From Haladaptatus caseinilyticus (GTDB taxonomy: Archaea; Halobacteriota; Halobacteria; Halobacteriales; Haladaptataceae), in assembly GCF_026248685.1 (NCBI RefSeq), contig NZ_CP111036.1, forward strand, positions 806,001 through 870,000: DNA of 64,000 bases. The letters run 5' to 3'. Every line of letters begins with the position of its first letter. The first letter of the stretch is position 1. Below are positions 51,416 through 61,966 of the stretch, one piece after another. The notes beneath the pieces are model-generated. The model saw only the letters and a list, made by a program, of their open reading frames with translations, had not been told where the DNA came from and searched no databases. Made by a program: the position numbers and the translations under genes.

Positions 51416-51564
51416 GCCAGCATGCTCTCCGCGAGTGAGGAGCGATAACGACGAGCGAGCGGGCCGACGACTGAACGGAGCGGAGCGAAGTGAAGGAAGA
51501 ATGCTTTTGATCCAGATTTTGCCAGAGAGCGCGACGGAGTCACGCGAACGCTGCAAAAGGTGGG
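51416..51564 (+). repeat. Dispersed intergenic repeat, copy B
   Basis: About 149 bases. Matching blocks with copy A (49110-49244 read on the minus strand) cover most of its length, with a 10-15 base insertion (GCGGAGCGAAGTGAAG) in this copy. The right end, AAAAGGTG, lies about 40 bases before the KH gene. A partial third copy is at 16927-16998. No coding content is seen. Confidence 0.75.
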
Positions 51565-51604
51565 TAGGGAAGGGCTTAAACCGCGTCAGGTGGTAAGAGC
51601 GTTC

Positions 51605-52153
51605 ATGAAGCACGTGACGATACCGCAGGACCGAATCGGCGTTCTCATCGGCGAAGGCGGTGAGACGATGCGAGAGATTGAAAGTCGTGCCGACGTGCGC
51701 CTCGATATCGATTCCGACGACGGTTCGGTACGAGTCGAGAAGACTGGTGACCCCGTCCGCGGACTGAAAGCGCCGGAAATCGTCAGAGCGATCGGGCGCG
51801 GATTTGCCCCGGACGAGGCGCTCACACTGCTCGAAGACGACCTGATGCTGTTCGACCTCGTGGATATCGATGCCGCCGCCCGCAACAAGAACGACCTTCA
51901 GCGGCAAAAAGGCCGACTCATCGGTGAGAACGGTCGAACTCGCCAGTTGATGGAGGAGCTGACGGGTGCAAACGTCGTTATTTACGGCACGACGCTCGGG
52001 ATCATCGGGCAACCACAGCAGGTAGAGACAGTTCGGAGTGCCGCCGAGATGATTCTGGATGGCGCACCGCACGGTGCGGTGTACTCGTTCCTCGAACGCA
52101 AACGCAACGAGATGAAACAACAAGGAATGGAGTATCACCAGTTCAGCGGTTAG
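51605..52153 (+). CDS. KH-domain protein, Dim2/Pno1/Krr1-like
   Basis: A 182-residue protein with two KH domains. The first has IPQDRIGVLIGEGGETMREIE (GEGG instead of GxxG), the second has KGRLIGENGRTRQLMEELTG (GENG). The linker with FDLVDIDAAARNKNDLQRQKGR is typical of archaeal Dim2-like proteins, which bind the 3' end of 16S rRNA and interact with aIF2 and Rio-type factors. ATG 51605 was chosen. Repeat copy B ends about 40 bases upstream. Confidence 0.92.
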   Translation: MKHVTIPQDRIGVLIGEGGETMREIESRADVRLDIDSDDGSVRVEKTGDPVRGLKAPEIVRAIGRGFAPDEALTLLEDDLMLFDLVDIDAAARNKNDLQRQKGRLIGENGRTRQLMEELTGANVVIYGTTLGIIGQPQQVETVRSAAEMILDGAPHGAVYSFLERKRNEMKQQGMEYHQFSG

Positions 52154-52243
52154 CTCCATTTTCCTATATAAACGCTACCCTGTTATTGCATAGCATTCCA
52201 CTTCGCGAGTCCTTTGTGGCACGTTCGCACGTGTCCAAGAAAA

Positions 52244-52254
52244 GATTTATATAG
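52244..52254 (+). promoter_or_regulatory. TATA box of the thermosome gene
   Basis: GATTTATATAG has its centre 26 bases before 52275. RNA would start at or near the tandem ATGs (52275 and 52281). The strong box fits an abundant chaperonin. Confidence 0.75.
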
Positions 52255-52280
52255 AATCGCAATCAACCCATGTGATGACT

Positions 52281-53963
<1,683 letters not shown>

Positions 53964-54051
53964 CTTCCGACAGGAACTTCATCACACGGCCGACCCCGTA
54001 TCCGCTTCCACAACTGCATCGCTATCGACCGTTCGAACGCTTTTTTGAAGA

Positions 54052-54378
54052 TCAGTCTCGTAGCGAGTCGAATCGTTCCGCAAGAACCAGATAGGGTTCG
54101 ATAGTGTCTCTATGGCTGGCCAGCGTTACGTGTCCATCTTTCACGACGGCGAACCCAGCGTCTTCGAGTTTCGGAAGATGACTGTGATGTAATTGAGCGT
54201 GAATACGTCGTGGGTCGCTGTCGGATTCCTCGGAAGCAATGGTCTCTGCGAGATCGGAGACGGATATCGACTGATTCTGACCGAGGAGTTCGGTAAGCAC
54301 GAGTCGACGGCGGGCACTCGCAAGCGTGGAATAAACGACTGACGGCGCTGGCGTATTGATTTCGTCTTGAGTGGGCAT
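54052..54378 (-). CDS. DUF7344 winged-helix protein
   Basis: A 108-residue protein starting MPTQDEINTPAPSVVY. Residues about 12-90 form the DUF7344 winged helix (VVYSTLASARRRLVLTELL, IHAQLHHSHLPKLEDAGFAVV). It is soluble, without the membrane helices of the paralogue at 20525. It is followed on the same strand by no gene, and lies downstream of an HTH_10 regulator. Targets are unknown. Confidence 0.82.
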   Translation of the reverse strand: MPTQDEINTPAPSVVYSTLASARRRLVLTELLGQNQSISVSDLAETIASEESDSDPRRIHAQLHHSHLPKLEDAGFAVVKDGHVTLASHRDTIEPYLVLAERFDSLRD

Positions 54379-54500
54379 CGTTGGTTGAGAGGGTCGGACT
54401 GGAACTGAAATTTGTACTCGTTTCTCCGATCGAGACGTTCTACTTCGTTCATGTACGTCGAACACTCTCAACGTTGGCCTTACAAATCAGGCAATATATT

Positions 54501-55145
54501 TCACTCACCCAGGATAGCGTTCGAGACGAGATGCGATTGCGCACGTCGAAGACGTTCTGAAACTGATTGTTTACTAATATCGAGCTGCGAGCTCAGATCT
54601 TCGAGCGTCGCGTCGCGCGGTACGTTGAAATACCCGACTTCGTACGCGGCGACGAGCGCTTCGAGTTGTGGCTCAGTCAGTTGAAATGCCATTTGTTCGT
54701 CGCCTGGCGTGTACAGTCGTCGCAGTGAGAAATCGATTCCCTCGTTGGCACAGAACTGTTGAAACTCGGCGAGCGCATCACGGTCGGGAAATCGAATCCG
54801 TCGTCGCCAATCGCCCGCTCTGCCCTGCCCAGCCATCGGAATCGCACCCAGTTTCCGATATGCGGGATACACGGGAAGAATGTCGTCGTAGGCTATTTCT
54901 AGTCGGTACAGTTTTCGACTGTCGAGGTCTTCGATGATCGCATGTGACGCGATCGTTTCGTCCCGTTCGATGGCGGTATCGAACGACGTAAAATCGTCGC
55001 CACTCACCCAGACGATGAGCAGTGGCGTGTAGCCTGCCGCAACGATCTGTTGGTCGAGTTCGACGGTCATCCCCGGAGCGGCTTCGAGCGTCGGTGTCAA
55101 CACGAGGGTCGGAGCATGAATAGTGAACTCCGCGATAACGCTCAT
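54501..55145 (-). CDS. Bat-type HTH_10 transcription regulator
   Basis: A 214-residue protein with a sensor-like N-terminal part (1-150; SVIAEFTIHAPTLVLTPTLEAAPG) and an HTH_10 domain at about 155-208 (LTEPQLEALVAAYEVGYF, TLEDLSSQLDISKQSVSERLRRAQ). It is probably a transcription activator. It lies between DUF7344 and lrp genes on the same strand. Confidence 0.88.
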   Translation of the reverse strand: MSVIAEFTIHAPTLVLTPTLEAAPGMTVELDQQIVAAGYTPLLIVWVSGDDFTSFDTAIERDETIASHAIIEDLDSRKLYRLEIAYDDILPVYPAYRKLGAIPMAGQGRAGDWRRRIRFPDRDALAEFQQFCANEGIDFSLRRLYTPGDEQMAFQLTEPQLEALVAAYEVGYFNVPRDATLEDLSSQLDISKQSVSERLRRAQSHLVSNAILGE

Positions 55146-55190
55146 GACCGTAACGACTCGCTCCGGGGTCTAAGAGTTACTGATACCCGA

Positions 55191-55649
55191 CTAATTGCCG
55201 ACGTCGAGCGTGAACTGTTCGTGTTCGCTCGCGGCGTTCAACACGACACTCGTGTTGCTCTCTTTGATATCCGGGTCGATGAGTAGTTTCTTGATTTGCT
55301 CGTTCATTCCATCCGTATCGGTGAACTTTCCGATAGCGATGATGTCGTAGTCACCCGTGACTTCGTAGACGCTGATCATTTGGTCGTGGTCCTGCAGTCG
55401 TTCGGTTACCTCGGGCAAGGCATTCCCCTCGACTTTTAGCTGAACGATAGCCGTCACGTCGTAGCCGAGCGCGTCGTAATCGACTCGGGGAGTGTACCCC
55501 TGAATAACCCCCCGTTCCTCCAAGTCTGCAAGGTGGTTCGAGATCGTCGTCACCGACACGTCCAGTTTTTCAGCGAGGCTTCGAAGACTTGCCCGACCGT
55601 CACCAAGTAGTTCGTTTACTAGCTTCGCATCAAGATTTTCGTACGTCAT
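55191..55649 (-). CDS. lrp: Lrp/AsnC family regulator
   Basis: A 152-residue Lrp/AsnC protein. The helix-turn-helix is at about 6-60 ([30 protein letters not shown]), followed by a RAM/AsnC ligand domain ([32 protein letters not shown]). [15 protein letters not shown] at 55649 is the start. Its position, divergent from glnA, matches the arrangement in other haloarchaea, where Lrp controls glutamine synthetase. That control is inference here. Confidence 0.93.
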   Translation of the reverse strand: MTYENLDAKLVNELLGDGRASLRSLAEKLDVSVTTISNHLADLEERGVIQGYTPRVDYDALGYDVTAIVQLKVEGNALPEVTERLQDHDQMISVYEVTGDYDIIAIGKFTDTDGMNEQIKKLLIDPDIKESNTSVVLNAASEHEQFTLDVGN

Positions 55650-55689
55650 TACACCAACCATCCCACTCCATGCATTAGAATTTAACGAA

Positions 55690-55740
55690 TATCCAATTCT
55701 GGGCAAAAATTGCACAATTGACCAACCGTTACAGTTTTAA
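55690..55740. promoter_or_regulatory. lrp-glnA intergenic promoter with CAATT/AATTG repeats
   Basis: CAATT (55694-55698), AATTG (55708-55712) and the palindrome CAATTG (55715-55720) are spaced in a short AT-rich tract between the two divergent starts. GTTTTAATG (55734-55742) is a plausible TATA box for glnA, about 37 bases before ATG 55774. The repeats are candidate Lrp sites. Confidence 0.55.
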
Positions 55741-55773
55741 TGGTGGATGTATTTGCGTAGACTGTCGATAAAG

Positions 55774-57144
55774 ATGACAGACGGAAATATTGCCGCGACA
55801 GAAGAGGAAGGGTTGAACAAAGAGGAGCAGGACGTTCTGGAAGCGATCGAGCGCGAAAACGTCGACTTCGTCCGTCTCCAGTTTACCGATATCACGGGAA
55901 CCGTGAAAAACGTCAGCATCCCGGCTCATCAAGTCGAAAAAGCGTTCGAAGAGGGGATTTGGTTCGACGGCTCTTCCATCGAAGGCTTCGCGCGAATTCA
56001 GGAAAGCGACATGCGCCTCGAACCCGACCCATCTACGTTCGCCGTCCTCCCATGGCGCTCGAACGGTGAAACCGCGAGTGCCCGTCTCATCTGTGACGTG
56101 GTGAACACGGACGGAACGCCGTTCTCAGGAGGACCACGACAAGTCCTCAAACGCGTTCTCGATAAAGCCGATCAGATGGGCTACTCCGTCAGTATCGGTC
56201 CGGAACCCGAATTCTTCCTGTTCGAAAAGGACGACGAGGGCAAGGCAACCACCATTCCGCACGACTCTGGCGGCTATTTCGACCTCGCACCGAAAGACAT
56301 GGCCAGCGACGTGCGCCGGGAAGTCATCTTTACACTAGAGCAGATGGGCTTCGAAATCGAAGCCAGCCATCACGAAGTCGCGGACGGCCAGCACGAGATC
56401 AACTTCAAATACGACGATGCGCTTTCGGCGGCCGACAACATCGCAACCTTCCGCGCAGTCGTCCGTGCGGTCGCGGAACAGAACGACATCCACGCCACCT
56501 TCATGCCCAAGCCGATCTCGGCAATCAACGGCTCGGGCATGCACTGTCACATGAGCCTCTTCGACGAGGATGGCAACGCGTTCGCCGACGAGGACGATGA
56601 GTTCAACCTCTCCGAGACGGCATACAACTTCATGGGCGGCATCCTCGACCACGCCGAGGCGTTCACGGCAATCACTAACCCGACGATCAACTCCTACAAG
56701 CGTCTCGTGCCGGGTTACGAGGCACCCGTCTACGTCGCGTGGAGTGGTGTAAACCGCTCGGCACTCATCCGTGTACCCGACGCAGCAGGCGCGAGCTCGC
56801 GCTTCGAAATCCGCAGTCCAGACCCGTCGTGCAACCCCTACCTCGCGCTCGCCGCTGTCATCAGCGCGGGACTGGACGGCATCGAAAACGGGGCCGACCC
56901 CGGCGAACCCGTGCGTGAAGACATCTACGAGTTCGACGACGAAAAGCGCGAAGAGCACGGAATCACCATGCTTCCCGGAACCCTCATGGAAGCCGTCGAT
57001 GCGCTCCAAACGGACGAAGTCGTCACGGAGGCGCTCGGCGACCACGTCGTTGAAAAGTTCGTCACGGTCAAAACCGCCGAGTACGACGATTACAAAACCT
57101 ACGTCAGTGGCTGGGAGAAGGACCGCTACTTGGAGAAGTTCTAA
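55774..57144 (+). CDS. glnA: Glutamine synthetase
   Basis: A 456-residue type I glutamine synthetase. Landmarks are [57 protein letters not shown], and [19 protein letters not shown] near the active site. It makes glutamine from glutamate and ammonia with ATP. The start [13 protein letters not shown] at 55774 fits. It is divergent from lrp and monocistronic. Confidence 0.97.
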   Translation: MTDGNIAATEEEGLNKEEQDVLEAIERENVDFVRLQFTDITGTVKNVSIPAHQVEKAFEEGIWFDGSSIEGFARIQESDMRLEPDPSTFAVLPWRSNGETASARLICDVVNTDGTPFSGGPRQVLKRVLDKADQMGYSVSIGPEPEFFLFEKDDEGKATTIPHDSGGYFDLAPKDMASDVRREVIFTLEQMGFEIEASHHEVADGQHEINFKYDDALSAADNIATFRAVVRAVAEQNDIHATFMPKPISAINGSGMHCHMSLFDEDGNAFADEDDEFNLSETAYNFMGGILDHAEAFTAITNPTINSYKRLVPGYEAPVYVAWSGVNRSALIRVPDAAGASSRFEIRSPDPSCNPYLALAAVISAGLDGIENGADPGEPVREDIYEFDDEKREEHGITMLPGTLMEAVDALQTDEVVTEALGDHVVEKFVTVKTAEYDDYKTYVSGWEKDRYLEKF

Positions 57145-57219
57145 ACTTCGGCGGCGCGGCAACGGTTCTCTTATCGATTCTGCGACAGTAAGAACGGTGA
57201 CGATATTCCTTCGCTTCGG

Positions 57220-58035
57220 CTACTGGCCGGCGATTCGCGGATACGCGATTACGCCGCCCTGAACGACAGCGTTGATCACGAACACGGCAGCGAGTGGAAG
57301 TGAAAATTTGAGACCGACGTAAGAGAGTGCGCCAAATAGCGCTATTCCGACGACACATGCAGCGTAGCTCACTGATTCGTCGGATCTGCCGAGCACCAAC
57401 CACAGCAGCAAGGCACCTACCGCACCCCCGACCGCGGCGGTTGGGTCGAGGAGACCATTTTGGGCCGGCGACGTACGCACTGTCAGGAGTACAGCGGCCA
57501 GCGCGAAAACGACCGCGAGTCCGAACGTCGGAGTCGGTTTCCACCGGAGTCCCTTGATGATGAACGCCAGATACGCGAGTCCAATAGCGACACCGGCCAC
57601 GACGTCGACCGCGAAGTGGACGCCGAGGATGAGTCGTGAGAGGACAACCAGCGTAACGATGACCACCGCGCCGACGATACGAACGTTGCGACTCCATCGG
57701 TCTACAGCCAAGGCGAGTAGGCCCCAAAATACGGTCGAACCGAGGGCATGGCCGCTCGGGAAACCGTAGCCAGTCGCCTCGGTGAACTGGAGCGCTGCGT
57801 TCGGTCGGGGAAGTGCGAAGAACTCCTTCAAGGCGAGCGTCAACGAGAGTGCACCCAGCGTGCCAGCGAGAACGAAGGCAAACCGCTCCCGGTCGTCACC
57901 GAGCCAATAGCAGAGCGTCCCGACGAGAAGGAGAAACCATGCATCACCCAGTTGCGTAACGTAAACGAATATCTCCGGTACCCACCCCGGCAACGTCTCC
58001 CGAAGCAGTTCGACGACACCCCATCCCCGAGACAT
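57220..58035 (-). CDS. PAP2 family membrane phosphatase
   Basis: A 271-residue membrane protein. PAP2 motifs are KEFFALPRP (C1, KxxxxxxRP), PSGHALGS (C2) and SRLILGVHFAVDV (C3), with about six to seven helices. It may dephosphorylate a lipid or polyprenyl phosphate at the outer face of the membrane. The start is ATG 58035, only two bases after the YihY stop, so the two form an operon. The upstream open frame to 58248 is a shadow. Confidence 0.9.
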   Translation of the reverse strand: MSRGWGVVELLRETLPGWVPEIFVYVTQLGDAWFLLLVGTLCYWLGDDRERFAFVLAGTLGALSLTLALKEFFALPRPNAALQFTEATGYGFPSGHALGSTVFWGLLALAVDRWSRNVRIVGAVVIVTLVVLSRLILGVHFAVDVVAGVAIGLAYLAFIIKGLRWKPTPTFGLAVVFALAAVLLTVRTSPAQNGLLDPTAAVGGAVGALLLWLVLGRSDESVSYAACVVGIALFGALSYVGLKFSLPLAAVFVINAVVQGGVIAYPRIAGQ

Positions 58036-58037
58036 AA

Positions 58038-59264
58038 TCAGGAGCGCCAGTTTCTGATTCGGCCACTGACACGACCCGGAACACCGACCGCACTGACGCC
58101 GAATCCGATGAGCACCATCAGTGTGTACAATCCGAGCGTCGAGAGCCAGATGACGAGCATGGCGGCGATCGCCCATCCGCTTTCGAGCCATCGGAACGCT
58201 CCGAGAGTCATGGCTGTCCCGTACAGAAGAACGAGATACGGACCCCACCCGCGGGCGTGTCCGCGGCGCATCCGTCTGCGAACGTATCGCTTTAGCTCCG
58301 ACTCCAGTTCGGGTTTCTGAACCGTGCGCTCGCTAACATCGTGCTCGAACTCCTCGAACTCCGATTGGAGGCGCTCGACGTCGCCGTGCAGTTCGAGGAT
58401 ATCCGGGGCAGACTGCTCTGTATCGTCGGTCATATACTCTCCTGAATCTACCTGCTGTTTGCTGTTGGTTTCCCCCGCGTCTTTAGTTTTCCTGAAAGGC
58501 CCTCCAGCGAGGACGGCGTTCACCACCGCACCGAGAAGGAGCACGATGGCACCCAGATAGAGCCACGAAACCAGCAAGAGCGCACCTCCGAGGACGCCGT
58601 ACGCGGTGAACTGTGCCGCCGATTCGACGTACGTCTGGAACACCACCTGCAAACCGACCCAACTCACGGTTGCGAGCACCGTTCCCGGAAGTGCCTCCAG
58701 AACAGTCACGTCCGCATCCGGAAAGAAGTAGTAGAGCGGAAGGAACACTGGCACGAGCGCAAAAAGGATGACCACCGCGGAGAGGGCCTTTGCGAATGGA
58801 ACCCATCCGAACGCGGAAAACACGATGTTGCCGACCGCGAGTCCGACGAGTGCCAATCCGACGACGACGACGACGATGAGCGCATCGACCAGCGTTTCGA
58901 AAAACGATTCCACCCCGTTCGAATCGTACACTCGCGAAAACGCCTTGTCCAGACCGCGAAACACCCTGAGCGTACTCCATATCAGAACGAGCACACCAAC
59001 GATAGTTGCACCCCCACGGCCCGACCGGTTGGTAAACGCCTCATAGATAACCGCCTCCGCGGCGGGTGAGAGGAATCGTTGAGCGGTTTCGACGATTTCG
59101 GTGGCGATGCCTTCACCGCCGACAATGGAGACGAGTGCCAATCCCAGTAGGAGTGCAGGGAGTATCGAGACGAATGCGTAGAACGCGATTCCGGCGGCGA
59201 GGAACGTGATTTCCTGTTCGCGTACCTCGTCCGTGATTTCGCCGATAGTCGCTCGAAAATTCAC
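58038..59264 (-). CDS. YihY/BrkB family membrane protein
   Basis: A 408-residue protein. The YihY family core (about 1-260) has GIAFYAFVSILPALLLGLAL, SRVYDSNGVESFFETLVDAL and the six-helix pattern. It is extended by an acidic soluble linker (270-330), then two more helices (about 352-395) that are not part of the usual core. Function is unknown in archaea. It is the first gene of the PAP2 pair. Confidence 0.88.
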   Translation of the reverse strand: MNFRATIGEITDEVREQEITFLAAGIAFYAFVSILPALLLGLALVSIVGGEGIATEIVETAQRFLSPAAEAVIYEAFTNRSGRGGATIVGVLVLIWSTLRVFRGLDKAFSRVYDSNGVESFFETLVDALIVVVVVGLALVGLAVGNIVFSAFGWVPFAKALSAVVILFALVPVFLPLYYFFPDADVTVLEALPGTVLATVSWVGLQVVFQTYVESAAQFTAYGVLGGALLLVSWLYLGAIVLLLGAVVNAVLAGGPFRKTKDAGETNSKQQVDSGEYMTDDTEQSAPDILELHGDVERLQSEFEEFEHDVSERTVQKPELESELKRYVRRRMRRGHARGWGPYLVLLYGTAMTLGAFRWLESGWAIAAMLVIWLSTLGLYTLMVLIGFGVSAVGVPGRVSGRIRNWRS

Positions 59265-59300
59265 ACCTACTAATTAGGCGAAAACGCACTAATAATTTCG

Positions 59301-60404
59301 CTACTGGGTTGCGATCCGGATTTCTTCGACGCTCGCCGGCGTCTTGAACGTCGTTCCGCCGTAGTGGGCACGCGAAGCTTCGTAGCCAGCATCCCGGAGC
59401 CAGTCCAAAAAGTCGTCCATTCCGGAGGCCGACCGCGTCCACTCCTTACAGAGCCTGTGTTGATCGTAGTGGGTAGGTTCGTGGAGTTCGCCTTCGAGTG
59501 CGTCCAGGAGTTTGTTCGCGCGTTTTACGCTTCCCATATCATCGGTGACGTTCTCGCGCACTTCGGCGACGAATTCCGCGTCGTGAGTCGCCCCGAGCCA
59601 GACCGGACCAGCGGTGAGAACACGGTTGCTATCGCAGGCAGGGCAGGTTTCGGGCGGGTTGGCGATGAGGCCGTATTCGTAGTCGCGGTGGAGACAGTCC
59701 TCGCAGTGGTAGACGTGGCCGAGTTCGTCCATCGCGGCGTTCGCGTCGGTCGCGCTGTGGTCGAGTTCGAGGTAGGTCCGGACGTAGTGGTTCGTCGCAT
59801 GGGTCAGAATCGGCGTGATACCCGTGTCGTATCGGGCGGCAGTTCGGGCGAGCGCGGAGAGGAGGATTCGAACGCCGACTTCGGCGTGGTAGTCGGTGTT
59901 CCGCGGAATGGCGCTGTACTTTCTGACCCCGCTGTGGAAGTGTGCGCCACAGAGCGGAGCGGTGTCGGTTGCGGTGACACAGACGAGGTCACGGGTGTTG
60001 GCGAAGGCGGCGTCGGCGAACGGTATCGGCGTTCCGAAGGGGTCGATGTCCACGATGTCGAAGACGGACTCGTGCATGAGCGCGTTGGCGTTCCGATGAA
60101 CGACTTCGCCCGGCAAGTCGTTGCGCTCGAAGTTCTCCCGACAGAGGTCGATCGCATCGGGGTCGATGTCCGCACAGGTGACGTCCCAGCCGTTTTGCGC
60201 GGCGCGAATGCCACGAATTCCCGAGGCAGCCATCGCGTCGAGATAGCTCTCTGCTCGTGGTTCTCGGTCGCGATACGTTCGCAAGACGGCGACCGTGAGG
60301 TCGCGATTCAACTCCTGTACCGGATTGAAGAACACGTCGTCGGTGATGCTGTCGCCGTCCTGTTCGGGGACGACCACCTCGACTCCTCCTTCGCGGACGT
60401 TCAT
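59301..60404 (-). CDS. trm1: Trm1, tRNA (guanine26-N2)-dimethyltransferase
   Basis: A 367-residue methyltransferase. [16 protein letters not shown] opens the family pattern. The SAM domain has [32 protein letters not shown] and a CGAHFHSG loop. The C-terminal part has two CxxC sets (CEDC and CPAC) that bind zinc. It dimethylates G26 of tRNA. Length is normal. It is monocistronic, starting at ATG 60404. Confidence 0.95.
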   Translation of the reverse strand: MNVREGGVEVVVPEQDGDSITDDVFFNPVQELNRDLTVAVLRTYRDREPRAESYLDAMAASGIRGIRAAQNGWDVTCADIDPDAIDLCRENFERNDLPGEVVHRNANALMHESVFDIVDIDPFGTPIPFADAAFANTRDLVCVTATDTAPLCGAHFHSGVRKYSAIPRNTDYHAEVGVRILLSALARTAARYDTGITPILTHATNHYVRTYLELDHSATDANAAMDELGHVYHCEDCLHRDYEYGLIANPPETCPACDSNRVLTAGPVWLGATHDAEFVAEVRENVTDDMGSVKRANKLLDALEGELHEPTHYDQHRLCKEWTRSASGMDDFLDWLRDAGYEASRAHYGGTTFKTPASVEEIRIATQ

Positions 60405-60731
60405 GGTTCCGATTCCGCGTTCCGGGGCGAAAAGCCCAGCGAGTTCGACTGCGAGGAGGATGTGTCTCTGGCGTATCCGTTTTTATCGAGTGGATAGAGA
60501 CTTTGCCCCGGGTTTTGGTAGCGTCGTGTCGGGTTCAGCGACTAAAGGTATCGTTACGTCAACCTCTTCAGTAACGCTTCGTCTGGCGCGTAGCACCCAC
60601 GAACACCACAACCTTACCGAACCGTATTCCTATACGCTATCGGAATGGGTTTATTTCGGCCGTCCGAATCGCCCATCCGTGCGTCCGGTGTATCCATCCC
60701 GTCGTCAACACCCGCCCACGGAGGGAAATCC
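60405..60731. other. Intergenic region between trm1 and the SWIM gene
   Basis: About 330 bases without a gene. A TTTATTTC at 60650-60657 can serve as TATA box for the SWIM gene, with an RNA leader of about 55 bases. Nothing else was recognised, and the frame 60295-60735 has no halophile-like composition. Confidence 0.55.
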
Positions 60732-61076
60732 GTGAATCCCGTCGAGCAGTGGCAAGCAGACCTCGACGACGTGGAATCGTTGACGCCGGACGTCGTCGAC
60801 CGAATCCTCACCGTTCACGACGACCGGGGGATGCAGGCAATCGAGGCGGTGTCCGAACAACGAGTCAAGCAGTATCAGGATTTTGTGGTCGTTGTTGGAT
60901 TCGAGGACGAGTATATCGTCGAGGGAGGATGCACCTGCCGGGACAGCGAGTACAATCTCGACCCCGAGGACCCGACGGAGCTGTGTTGGCACGCCCTCGC
61001 CGTGGAAATCGCACGACGAATCGATGCCATGGACCACCACGACATGTGGTATTCGGACGTTCGCGAGTTCCTTTGA
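60732..61076 (+). CDS. SWIM zinc finger protein
   Basis: A 114-residue protein. CTC (about residue 67-69) and CWH (about 86-88) in GGCTCRDSEYNL and TELCWHALAVEIARR give the CxCx(n)CxH pattern of SWIM domains, which bind DNA or proteins. The start is GTG 60732, with GGAGGGA at 60720-60726 as ribosome-binding site; an ATG at 60645 lies at the TATA box and is less likely. The partner is unknown. Confidence 0.8.
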   Translation: MNPVEQWQADLDDVESLTPDVVDRILTVHDDRGMQAIEAVSEQRVKQYQDFVVVVGFEDEYIVEGGCTCRDSEYNLDPEDPTELCWHALAVEIARRIDAMDHHDMWYSDVREFL

Positions 61077-61103
61077 AGAGTCGGACCGAAGCGGATCCCC
61101 CCC

Positions 61104-61742
61104 TCAGCCGTCCGCACAGATTTCGACGAAATTCTGCAGGATTCGAAGCCCCGTCTCGCCGCTCTTTTCGGGGTGGAACTGCGTCCCGAACACGGTTCCA
61201 GACTCGTTGGCCAAGATGCTTGGGAACCGAGTTTCGTAGTCCGTCGTAGCAACTATCGCGTCGTCGTTTTCCGGCACGGCATAGTAGGAGTGGACGAAGT
61301 AGGCGTACTCCCCATTGACACCGTCCACGAGCGGGTGGTCGCGTTCGACGGATAGTTCGTTCCACCCCATGTGTGGGACCTTCTGCCCGTCGCCGAATCG
61401 AACGTTCGTCCCCGGAATGCAGTCGAGTCCGGTTACTTCCCCTTCCCCGGCACGTTCCGCTTCCTCGCTCGTCGTCAACAGCATCTGCATTCCGAGACAG
61501 ATGCCGAACACCGGCGTCCCGCTTTCCGCGGCTTCGACGAGCGCTTCGCGATACGGCCCGGCGTTTTCGACTCCTTCACGGAACGCCCCGACCCCCGGAA
61601 GAACGATTCCGTCCGCGGTTTCGAACGTGGCGGGGTCGTCGGAGATTTCGACAGCAGCCCCGGCGCGCTCGAGACCGCTGACGGCGCTTCGAAGGTTGCC
61701 GAGTCCGTAATCGACCACGACGACCGAGGCAGTTCGTTCCAT
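61104..61742 (-). CDS. hisH: Imidazole glycerol phosphate synthase subunit HisH
   Basis: A 212-residue class I glutamine amidotransferase. The nucleophile is in GICLGMQML, and the H and E of the triad are in TQFHPEKSG. It supplies ammonia to HisF in histidine synthesis. hisF is not in the window, so the genes are scattered, as often in haloarchaea. MERTASVVVVDYGLGN at 61742 was chosen; ATG 61763 is possible. It is convergent with the SWIM gene. Confidence 0.94.
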   Translation of the reverse strand: MERTASVVVVDYGLGNLRSAVSGLERAGAAVEISDDPATFETADGIVLPGVGAFREGVENAGPYREALVEAAESGTPVFGICLGMQMLLTTSEEAERAGEGEVTGLDCIPGTNVRFGDGQKVPHMGWNELSVERDHPLVDGVNGEYAYFVHSYYAVPENDDAIVATTDYETRFPSILANESGTVFGTQFHPEKSGETGLRILQNFVEICADG

Positions 61743-61966
61743 CGTACCTGGTCCCTGTTCCATACCAGTCGATAGCGACTCGGCGTACAAACGGCTTTGT
61801 GTTTTCTCCGATTTCACCGCTATGTGGAACCGGTGACCTCGGACGAAACGTCCCACAACTGATGAGCGAATCCGCGTCGGGATACGGACGGCGTTCGTTC
61901 CCACCTTCGGCCGACCGTTCCGTTTCGATATTCATCTATAAATAATTCGACTCGATAGATGGGAGT

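Noticed and set aside
49110-51564. Composite transposon bounded by the two inverted repeats
   Set aside because: No transposase lies between the copies and rio1 is a core gene; the copies are more simply independent insertions of a short element.
59364-60497. 377-residue plus-strand open frame
   Set aside because: It is antisense to trm1, whose SAM and zinc motifs are clear.
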